A DNA stretch of 5,013 nt from Planctomycetota bacterium. GTDB taxonomy: Bacteria; Planctomycetota; GCA-002687715; DRQF01. The position numbers and the translations under genes were made by a program. Under the pieces are notes generated by a model. That model searched no databases, was not told the origin of the DNA, and saw only the letters and a program-made list of their open reading frames with translations. Below, piece after piece: positions 1 through 5,013 of this stretch; within the stretch, counting starts at the first letter, position 1, and each line of letters begins with the position of its first letter. The stretch is taken from NCBI GenBank assembly GCA_015485455.1, contig WFTN01000139.1:1-5013 (forward strand). Direction: 5' to 3'.

Positions 1-1
1 C

Positions 2-1000
2 TTTGGCACCGCGATCACAGGGGGCTTTGATAGCAATCAAGATGGGGTGAAGGATGTCGTGATTGGCGCCCCCTACTATGACCTCCTCACTTTCAACGAA
101 GGCCGAGTCTACTTGGTTGACGGCAAGACCAAGAAAGTCATGGGAACTTTGGACGGCCCCTCCACTTCCTCCCTCTACGGAAGCGCCTTGGCGACCATTG
201 ATGATGTCGACGGTGATGGCGTCGCTGATTTCCTGGTTGGGGCCCCCCTCGCCTCCTTCGTGTTCGGTACTGAGGGGTATGTGGAAGTCATTTCTGGCCG
301 CGACCTCACCGTCATCAGAACCCACAGTGGCGTCAATCTTGGGGACAATATGGGGCAAGCCCTCACTGCCCTGGGTGATGTGGATCACGATGAAATTGGT
401 GACTATGCCATCAGCACCCCGGGTTATGATGGTCGGGGGCTCAATCGAGGCGCTGTGGATGTATTCTCTGGGGCAACAGGGATTCGACTGGCTCGCTTCA
501 CCGGCAAACACAACGTCGGCCTCTATGGTAAGTCGATAGCGGGCATGTCAACTCAAGACGAGTTGCACCAAGAGCTCCTGTTTATCGGTGCTCCTAATAG
601 CCCAAGCATTGGCCCACTTGCCGGATTGGTGGAAGTCGTTTCTCTGTCCACCATGAGTGTCATTCAAACCTTGATGCCAAGGACAAGCTTCAGCCGCTTT
701 GGTTACAACGTGGCCAATGGTGGCGACCTCAATGGCGACGGCCTCCAAGACCTCCTGGTAGGGGCTACCAGCGACAATGCTGGGGGGGTCCTGTCAGGAA
801 GCGTTTCCATTTTCTCAGGGAATGGCTTCTTCAGCATCGGCAAATTCCCGGGCATTCCAGGTTCATCTTTGGGCCAAGCTATCGTCGGCATGGGCGACAC
901 AAACGGAGACGGTTTAGGGGAGTTCGCCATGGGCTCCTTCGAATTCATCACAGCTTCCCTTCAGGGGAGCATGGCCATCGTGAGTTACATGGGCGTTTCC
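2..1000 (+). repeat. Six visible FG-GAP blade repeats of protein A, 174-nucleotide period
   Basis: Blades start at nucleotides 2, 176, 350, 524, 698 and 869, so steps are 174, 174, 174, 174 and 171 bases (58, 58, 58, 58 and 57 residues). The opening pair varies as FG, YG, MG, YG, FG and LG. The repeats are recognisable in protein but clearly diverged in DNA, so this is an old internal duplication. Confidence 0.85.
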
Positions 1001-1345
1001 AAGCTGCCAGTGCCCACCCCCTTACTCGGGCTCGTCTGGGTTTCGGGTTCGAACCTCGGCCACCCTCAAGAAACACAAGGAGCCTTGGTCGCCAGCGGTC
1101 CACCGGGCACCGTTTGTGTCTTCGGCACCTCCTTGGAATTGGGCGGTGCCGTTGGACCGATCTTCCTGGATCCTAACTCGACTTTCTTTCGGCAGTTCTT
1201 TACCATGCCCCCTGTTGGCAGCCGTGTCTTCCCTCTTGACTTACGACAGCCTTCTATTGCCGGAACCATCTTAACTGCTCAAGTCTTGACTTGGCCAAGC
1301 CTTACGGGACTTTCACCTGCCATCAACCTACTTCTCGGCCAGTGA
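2..1345 (+). CDS. Secreted FG-GAP (integrin-alpha-like) beta-propeller protein A, 5' end missing
   Basis: This is a 447-codon partial gene: the frame is open to the left edge and ends at TGA 1343-1345. The first possible start codon in frame, GTG at 47, lies inside a calcium loop (SNQDGVKD), so it is an internal valine and the true start is upstream. Six FG-GAP blades are visible, beginning at visible residues 1, 59, 117, 175, 233 and 290. Five carry a D-x-[DN]-x-D-x-x-x-[DE] loop followed by a strand such as VVIGAP or FLVGAP. The fourth (residues 175-200) keeps YG and IGAP but has lost the loop. The paralogues in this window have seven blades, so blade 1 and the signal peptide, about 90-100 residues, are probably missing. 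Residues 332-447 form a tail resembling those of the next two proteins. Likely role: an extracellular calcium-dependent binding or structural protein. The ligand is unknown and no catalytic site is seen. The propeller call is strong; the function is open. Confidence 0.9.
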   Translation, partial: FGTAITGGFDSNQDGVKDVVIGAPYYDLLTFNEGRVYLVDGKTKKVMGTLDGPSTSSLYGSALATIDDVDGDGVADFLVGAPLASFVFGTEGYVEVISGRDLTVIRTHSGVNLGDNMGQALTALGDVDHDEIGDYAISTPGYDGRGLNRGAVDVFSGATGIRLARFTGKHNVGLYGKSIAGMSTQDELHQELLFIGAPNSPSIGPLAGLVEVVSLSTMSVIQTLMPRTSFSRFGYNVANGGDLNGDGLQDLLVGATSDNAGGVLSGSVSIFSGNGFFSIGKFPGIPGSSLGQAIVGMGDTNGDGLGEFAMGSFEFITASLQGSMAIVSYMGVSKLPVPTPLLGLVWVSGSNLGHPQETQGALVASGPPGTVCVFGTSLELGGAVGPIFLDPNSTFFRQFFTMPPVGSRVFPLDLRQPSIAGTILTAQVLTWPSLTGLSPAINLLLGQ

Positions 1346-1391
1346 TTCACTCCCAGGACCTCACCATTCTCAGAGTGGATAAATAACCAAG

Positions 1392-1420
1392 TTCACAAGA
1401 CCGTCCTCTACTGCTATGAT
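1392..1420 (+). promoter_or_regulatory. Candidate sigma70-like promoter for propeller gene B
   Basis: TTCACA at 1392-1397 (five of six to TTGACA) and TATGAT at 1415-1420 (five of six to TATAAT) are separated by exactly 17 bases. Transcription would begin near 1427, leaving a leader of about 36 bases before ATG 1463. The site lies wholly in the 117-base spacer between genes A and B. It implies that B has its own promoter and need not depend on read-through from A. Chance matches of this quality are not rare, and planctomycete promoters are poorly characterised. Confidence 0.4.
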
Positions 1421-1462
1421 GGCCTCAACCATCGCCCCTAAAGCCACCGAGCCTATAAACAA

Positions 1463-3094
1463 ATGACAACCATCATCCGAGCCATGGCGCTTCTCTGCGC
1501 CTTGACATATACCTGCAGCGTTTCTTGCCAAACCCCCTTGCCCCTTCGCTATCAATTGAATGGCGATCAAATTTTTGGATCCTTTGGGCAGCAGCTCAGC
1601 ACAGTGCAAGATCTCGATGGCGACAATATCGCCGACTTCTTAGTCAGTGCCATCCCCCAGGGCCGGGTTTTCGTTTACTCAGGAGCCACAGGAACTCTCT
1701 TGTTCACGCTTTTGACCACAGGACTCTTTGATGACTTCGGAGCCTCCATTTGCGGCTTGGCTGATATCAACGGTGATGGCACAGCAGATATAGCCGTAGG
1801 GGCTCCCGGCGACGACAACATTGCCAATGACGCTGGCCGTGTTGATTTCTTTTCTGGTGCCGATGGGGCCTTCATGACGAGCATTTTTGGTGACTTCGCA
1901 GAAGACCGCCTTGGCAATGCTGTCAGTGGCATCGATGATTTAAACGGCGACGGAATTAGCGACATTCTTGTTGGTGCTCCAGGGACCTTCGCAAACGGCT
2001 ATGTCCGGACAATTTCTGGCTCCGACTTCTCGACCCTGAGTACATTCTTCGGGCCCCATCCCGGGTCTGCCATGGGCTGGCAAGTAGCAGCCTTGGATGA
2101 TATCGACGGCGATGGTCTCCAAGAAATTGCCACCACCGCAGTACGGGCGGACGACAACAGCGGCAATGCGGAAACCGGTCGAGTCCTGGTCATCGCCGGC
2201 TCTGGAACAACAATCTTGGTGGACGTTTTCGGTTTAAGCGCTGGAGATCATTTGGGGCTCACATTGGCAGCTTTGCCTGACATCGACGGAGACAACAAAG
2301 GCGATCTCATCGTTGGTAGTACAAACGACTCCCGCGGAGGTCCAGATGCTGGAAGCGCCTTGGTGATTTCTGGGGGCACAGCTTCTACTTTATTCGACAT
2401 TCTCGGGCAGCAACCCTTCGCCCTCTTTGGTTCCGCCGTGGCCCATGTGGGTGACATGAACGGCGACGGCGTAGCAGACTTCGCTATCGGAGCGACATTT
2501 CACGACGGCCCCGTGGCAGATTCAGGGCTCGTCTCGATTCGCAGTGGCGCCACGGGCAACCTCCTTGAAGAATTCACTGACACCATCTCAAGTTCCCAAT
2601 GGGGAGCTTCCATCGCTGGTTTGGGCGACATCAATCAAGATGGCTTCTCTGAATTCATCGGGGGGCGCCCCAATTCATCCGGCACACAGATATTCGCTGG
2701 TAGCCTTCGGGTCATGTGCTTGGGAGGTGTGCGCTCCTACGGTTCCACGAATCTTCCCCCGACGAATCGCGTGCTTTTTTGGGAACCAGGCCCGGAAGCA
2801 AATCGAAGCAATGGTGATTTCATTATTGACGGGGCCGATCCATTCGACTTGGGCGTCGTCGCCGTTAGCTTTGCCCCAGGGGAATTAGACTTCTCTGGTC
2901 TGCCGGTCTTGCTGAATACGGCCCCCACCCTCCTCATCATCAACCACAATTTTGTCTTTCAATTGGATGGCACCGCTATCTTCCCCACGGACATAGCCAG
3001 CCCTTTCCTCACAGGAATTCGGGTTTACCTCCAAGGGTTCGACGCCCAATTTCCCTACGGTGCAACCAACGGCATTGAGCTCCGCTTGCTTTGA
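1463..3094 (+). CDS. Secreted seven-bladed FG-GAP beta-propeller protein B
   Basis: A complete 543-residue protein. An in-frame TAA at 1439-1441 limits upstream extension, so ATG 1463 is the longest start; ATG 1484 (Met8) is possible. Neither has a visible Shine-Dalgarno sequence. Residues 1-22 look like a signal peptide, with Arg6 followed by a hydrophobic stretch and cleavage probably near SVSC/QTPL. The mature end (QTPLPLRY) matches that of protein C (QLPFRFF). Seven FG-GAP blades begin at residues 41, 92, 150, 204, 264, 322 and 380, each with an acidic loop such as DINGDGTAD (101-109) or DMNGDGVAD (331-339). Spacing is irregular (51, 58, 54, 60, 58, 58). Blade 4 is the most diverged, with IATTAV in place of the usual VGAP strand. 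Residues from about 422 to 543 form the tail, with VYLQ at 521-524 and a C-terminal hydrophobic strand. A hairpin follows the stop codon. Likely an extracellular calcium-binding scaffold or adhesin; no enzyme motif is seen and the ligand is unknown. Confidence 0.92.
   Translation: MTTIIRAMALLCALTYTCSVSCQTPLPLRYQLNGDQIFGSFGQQLSTVQDLDGDNIADFLVSAIPQGRVFVYSGATGTLLFTLLTTGLFDDFGASICGLADINGDGTADIAVGAPGDDNIANDAGRVDFFSGADGAFMTSIFGDFAEDRLGNAVSGIDDLNGDGISDILVGAPGTFANGYVRTISGSDFSTLSTFFGPHPGSAMGWQVAALDDIDGDGLQEIATTAVRADDNSGNAETGRVLVIAGSGTTILVDVFGLSAGDHLGLTLAALPDIDGDNKGDLIVGSTNDSRGGPDAGSALVISGGTASTLFDILGQQPFALFGSAVAHVGDMNGDGVADFAIGATFHDGPVADSGLVSIRSGATGNLLEEFTDTISSSQWGASIAGLGDINQDGFSEFIGGRPNSSGTQIFAGSLRVMCLGGVRSYGSTNLPPTNRVLFWEPGPEANRSNGDFIIDGADPFDLGVVAVSFAPGELDFSGLPVLLNTAPTLLIINHNFVFQLDGTAIFPTDIASPFLTGIRVYLQGFDAQFPYGATNGIELRLL
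1583..2711 (+). repeat. Seven FG-GAP blade repeats of protein B, irregular period
   Basis: Blades begin at nucleotides 1583, 1736, 1910, 2072, 2252, 2426 and 2600. The opening pairs are FG, FG, LG, MG, LG, FG and WG. The acidic loop lies eight or nine residues after each opening pair. Two loops, in blades 1 and 5, have Asn where Gly is usual (DGDN). Short first, third and long fourth steps reflect insertions and deletions between blades, not loss of a blade. Confidence 0.87.
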
Positions 3095-3107
3095 GTACAA
3101 AGGGACG

Positions 3108-3133
3108 TGTTGGGCTTAGGGAGAAGCCCAACG
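3108..3133 (+). terminator. Strong stem-loop after gene B, candidate terminator without a clear U-tract
   Basis: GTTGGGCTT (3109-3117) pairs perfectly with AAGCCCAAC (3124-3132) around a six-base loop, and a T-G wobble at 3108/3133 extends the stem. The hairpin begins 13 bases after the stop codon of B, where a terminator is expected. The bases that follow (GATCAAAACACC) are not a T-run; the nearest T-rich stretch is at about 3147-3155. It may be an intrinsic terminator of non-canonical type, or a stem that protects the 3' end of the mRNA. Confidence 0.55.
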
Positions 3134-3228
3134 ATCAAAACACCACTTTTGCTTTATCAGGATGAACCTCAACTGAACATCACCTGATCTGACGCATCTT
3201 TTTATTTGATCAAGACTTGCACCAGACC

Positions 3229-3260
3229 AAGCCCCCACCTCTCCCCATGAATAGGGGCTT
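3229..3260. repeat. Inverted repeat AAGCCCC / GGGGCTT in the B-C spacer
   Basis: AAGCCCC at 3229-3235 is the exact complement of GGGGCTT at 3254-3260, giving a seven-base GC-rich stem around an 18-base loop. An alternative short stem, CCCC at 3243-3246 with GGGG at 3254-3257, shares the right arm. There is no T-run on either side. It could be a second terminator-like stem, an attenuator-like leader structure, or chance. Confidence 0.35.
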
Positions 3261-3315
3261 TGACCGGTTCTGCCCTTCCGCCACAACGATCTTCCCGACT
3301 GTAGAATTTCCTATC

Positions 3316-3343
3316 TTGCACAATTTCTGAGGATCACTATTCT
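3316..3343 (+). promoter_or_regulatory. Weak promoter candidate for propeller gene C
   Basis: TTGCAC (3316-3321) and TATTCT (3338-3343) are 16 bases apart. They match the sigma70 hexamers only three and four out of six. The one supporting point is geometry: the -10-like hexamer ends 42 bases before ATG 3386, the same distance as the better candidate before gene B. Another isolated -10-like hexamer, TAGAAT, lies at 3302-3307 without a fitting -35. Confidence 0.18.
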
Positions 3344-3375
3344 CCACGAACCCTTTTAAATCATTCAGACTATGT

Positions 3376-3381
3376 GGAGAG
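3376..3381 (+). promoter_or_regulatory. Shine-Dalgarno site of gene C
   Basis: GGAGAG lies four bases before ATG 3386 (GGAGA with five bases of spacing). It supports 3386 as the start, which also places a classic signal peptide directly after it. Gene B has no comparable site, so the two neighbours probably differ in translation initiation. Confidence 0.6.
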
Positions 3382-3385
3382 AACC

Positions 3386-5013
3386 ATGAAATGGTTTTCA
3401 GCTGTGACTCGTGTCGCGTTTTGCGCCACGCTTTTCGCCAGTATGGCCCATGCTCAACTTCCCTTTCGATTCTTCAATGCCGGTGCCACCACCGATGATC
3501 TACTCGGTCGCGCCGTGAGCGGCGTGGGAGACGTCAATGCCGATGGGTTTTCCGACTATGCCTTGGGGCTTCCAGGAGATGATACAAATGGCAGCAATGC
3601 TGGCAGTGTCCAAGTCATTTCCGGCGCCGATGGATCCGTCCTATACACCTTCTTCGGCAACAGCCCCCAAGATCAATTCGGCTCTGCTGTCAGTGGTGCC
3701 GGAGACGTTGACAATGACGGCTACGACGACATCATTGTGGGGGCCTTCTTGGAAGATTCTTCCTTTACCGACGCTGGCGCGGTTTACCTCTATTCTGGTT
3801 TGACGGGAAACATGCTCTACCAGATCAACGGCGATTCTGCATCGGACAACTTTGGCATCGCCGTTTCCTCTGTGGGCGACGTCAATGGCGATTCCTTTGA
3901 CGACTTCGCCGTGGGAGCCTGGCTATCTGACGCCGGCGGAGTTGATTCCGGAGCAGCGCGGGTGTACTCGGGATTCGACGGGCAGCCCCTCTACACATTC
4001 ATTGGTGACAGCTTCGGAGACCGCTTTGGAATCTCCGTCGCTGGGGCCGGAGATGTCAACAACGATGGAACGCCGGACATCATGATCGGTGCAATCTTAG
4101 ACGACAACGGCAGCATCAATGGGGGCATGGCTCGAGTATTCTCTGGCAGTGACGGCTCCACCCTGTTCACCTTCTTCGGAACCAAGACATTGGGCCTCTT
4201 CGGCTTCAGCGTCGATGGCGTTGGTGATGTCAACGGCGACGGTTTCGCCGACGTCGTTGTCGGCGCTCCTCAAGATGACAGCAATGGCATGTCAGCTGGC
4301 ATAGCGAAAGTCTACTCTGGGGCTAACGGTGCCGTCCTCCACACATTGAATGGCAGTGCAGGAGAGAAATTCGGAGAGAGCGTTTCTGGATTGGGTGACA
4401 TCAATGGTGACGGCATATCCGACTTTGGGTGTGGGGCTCCGGGAGCCAGTGTCAGCGCAAGCAATGCTGGAGCGGCTCGTTTCTACAATGGTGCCGACGC
4501 CACTTTGATCCGTGCCTTCAACGGTTTTACCGCAGGCGATGCCTTCGGCACTTCTGTTGCCGGTATGGGGGACGCCAACAACGATGGTTTCCATGACGTG
4601 GTGGTCGGAGCCCCCTTCCAAGACGTGAACGCACCGGATTCAGGCGCGTCCTTCGTTTTATCTGTGGGTGGTGCGCTCACCTACGGCGGAACAGGAAACC
4701 CCTTCTTCACTCTCAACCTTGAGTTCATCAAGAATCCAAACCCGGCCCTCGCCTCTTTGGGGACGGTTCGCTGCAGCGGAGCAGCTCCCGGAGCCGCTGG
4801 TCTCTACGGAATCAGTTTGGCCCCTGCCAACACCCTCATCTTTGGGGGTTTCCCTCTCCTCATTGCTGCCGACCCGACGAACTTGCAAGCGAGCGACGCA
4901 TTTGGCTTCGATCTCGCGGGTGAAGTTTCTGGTCCTGCCTTTTTGCAAAGCGACTTCACTGCGGGTGTGGTTTTCTACCTTCAATTCTTCGCTACGGCCC
5001 CGGTTCCCGCGGC
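3386..5013 (+). CDS. Secreted seven-bladed FG-GAP beta-propeller protein C, 3' end cut by the window
   Basis: ATG 3386 opens 542 codons with no stop before the right edge. The start is fixed by GGAGAG just upstream and by a typical signal peptide: Lys2 and Arg9, a hydrophobic core, and AHA/Q cleavage after residue 23. Seven FG-GAP blades begin at residues 40, 98, 156, 214, 272, 329 and 387, almost exactly 58 residues apart. Each has a calcium loop, for example DVNADGFSD (49-57), DVNNDGTPD (223-231) and DVNGDGFAD (281-289); in blade 3 the loop Gly is Ser (DVNGDSFDD, 165-173). From about residue 428 comes the tail: LTYGGTG, then SGAAPG, FGGFPLLIAADP, FGFDLAG and VFYLQFF. Alignment with protein B suggests only about ten residues are missing, for a total near 552. 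Of the three proteins this is the most regular propeller. Likely an extracellular calcium-binding scaffold or adhesin; no catalytic motif is seen and the ligand is unknown. Confidence 0.92.
   Translation, partial: MKWFSAVTRVAFCATLFASMAHAQLPFRFFNAGATTDDLLGRAVSGVGDVNADGFSDYALGLPGDDTNGSNAGSVQVISGADGSVLYTFFGNSPQDQFGSAVSGAGDVDNDGYDDIIVGAFLEDSSFTDAGAVYLYSGLTGNMLYQINGDSASDNFGIAVSSVGDVNGDSFDDFAVGAWLSDAGGVDSGAARVYSGFDGQPLYTFIGDSFGDRFGISVAGAGDVNNDGTPDIMIGAILDDNGSINGGMARVFSGSDGSTLFTFFGTKTLGLFGFSVDGVGDVNGDGFADVVVGAPQDDSNGMSAGIAKVYSGANGAVLHTLNGSAGEKFGESVSGLGDINGDGISDFGCGAPGASVSASNAGAARFYNGADATLIRAFNGFTAGDAFGTSVAGMGDANNDGFHDVVVGAPFQDVNAPDSGASFVLSVGGALTYGGTGNPFFTLNLEFIKNPNPALASLGTVRCSGAAPGAAGLYGISLAPANTLIFGGFPLLIAADPTNLQASDAFGFDLAGEVSGPAFLQSDFTAGVVFYLQFFATAPVPA
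3503..4669 (+). repeat. Seven FG-GAP blade repeats of protein C, 174-nucleotide period
   Basis: Blades start at nucleotides 3503, 3677, 3851, 4025, 4199, 4370 and 4544. Steps are 174 bases except one of 171 between blades 5 and 6. The opening pair is LG in blade 1 and FG in the other six. A second repeated element follows each loop: a short Asn/Asp/Gly-rich stretch, then Gly-x-(V/A)-x-V-(Y/F)-S-G, the next strand of the blade. Codons differ widely between blades, so this is not a recent DNA-level amplification. Confidence 0.9.

Larger units (their letters stand above)
3095..3385. other. Intergenic region between genes B and C
   Basis: These 291 bases hold no plausible gene on either strand. 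They are visibly more AT-rich than the flanking genes. Contents in order: the stem-loop at 3108-3133; a T-rich stretch at 3198-3207 running into the eight-base palindrome TTGATCAA (3206-3213); a second inverted repeat at 3229-3260; and the leader of gene C with its ribosome binding site. The length and structures suggest that gene C is controlled separately from B. Confidence 0.6.

Noticed and set aside
47..49. GTG as the start codon of gene A
   Set aside because: The frame is open upstream to base 2 and encodes the first half of the same FG-GAP blade (FGTAITGG, then the calcium loop). The GTG is a valine inside that loop.
1364..1378. Small hairpin CCATTC / GAGTGG after gene A
   Set aside because: The stem has only six pairs, one a G-T wobble, with a three-base loop and no T-run. 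It is too weak to call a terminator.
1418..1433. Inverted repeat GATGG / CCATC before gene B
   Set aside because: A five-base stem with a six-base loop is expected by chance; it also overlaps the promoter candidate.
1463..3094. Dockerin or EF-hand identity for the Asp-rich loops
   Set aside because: The loops recur at about 58 residues, each after an FG-like pair and before a VGAP-like strand. This is the FG-GAP propeller pattern, not paired EF-hands or a dockerin module.
3157..3187. Hairpin TCAGG ... CCTGA in the B-C spacer
   Set aside because: The stem needs a bulged base and encloses a long loop, so it is weak next to the stem at 3108-3133.
3217..3228. Similarity between TTGCACCAGACC here and TTCACAAGACC at 1392-1402 as a shared operator
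   Set aside because: The match needs a gap and has a mismatch, and no -10 element follows the copy in the B-C spacer. It is probably coincidence.
3537..4304. Plus-strand open frames at 3537-3803, 3852-4085 and 4119-4304
   Set aside because: They lie out of frame within gene C, have low-complexity Pro/Ser/Thr-rich translations and no ribosome site. They arise from the biased, repetitive codons of the propeller.
4292..4984. Minus-strand open frames over the end of gene C (4292-4621, 4658-4984) and similar ones under A and B
   Set aside because: Each is fully antisense to a well-supported propeller gene, with no recognisable domain or independent start signal.

Overview
The window holds three genes, all on the + strand and in one row, all encoding secreted proteins of the same architecture: an integrin-alpha-like beta-propeller built from FG-GAP repeats, followed by a C-terminal tail of roughly 115-125 residues that the three share weakly. 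The first gene enters from the left edge without its 5' end (2-1345). The second is complete (1463-3094). The third starts at 3386 and is still open at the right edge (5013). No tRNA, rRNA, CRISPR array, transposase or other mobile element was seen, and no minus-strand gene is supported.

The organism is most likely a bacterium of the Planctomycetes or a similar lineage rich in large secreted repeat proteins. The reasons are tandem paralogous FG-GAP proteins with this kind of Tyr-Gly...Tyr-Leu-Gln tail, moderate GC content by eye, widely spaced genes on one strand and, for the middle gene, no Shine-Dalgarno sequence. This is an inference from architecture. No marker gene is present, and Myxococcota, Verrucomicrobiota or other environmental lineages are not excluded.

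Layout: 2-1345, propeller protein A (six visible blades, the seventh presumably upstream). 1346-1462, a 117-base spacer with a good sigma70-like promoter candidate. 1463-3094, propeller protein B (signal peptide, seven blades, tail). 3095-3385, a 291-base spacer with a strong hairpin just after the stop of B, a second inverted repeat, and a purine-rich ribosome binding site before the next gene. 3386-5013, propeller protein C (signal peptide, seven blades, tail nearly complete).

The proteins probably act outside the cytoplasm as calcium-stabilised binding or adhesion scaffolds. Nearly every blade carries a D-x-[DN]-x-D-G-x-x-[DE] calcium loop. No catalytic residues or enzyme domains were seen. 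The spacers suggest that the three genes are transcribed at least partly separately. The main points of interest are the strict 58-residue (174-nucleotide) blade period in A and C against the irregular period in B, one blade in A whose calcium loop has been destroyed, and the shared tail, which could be a sorting or anchoring domain.
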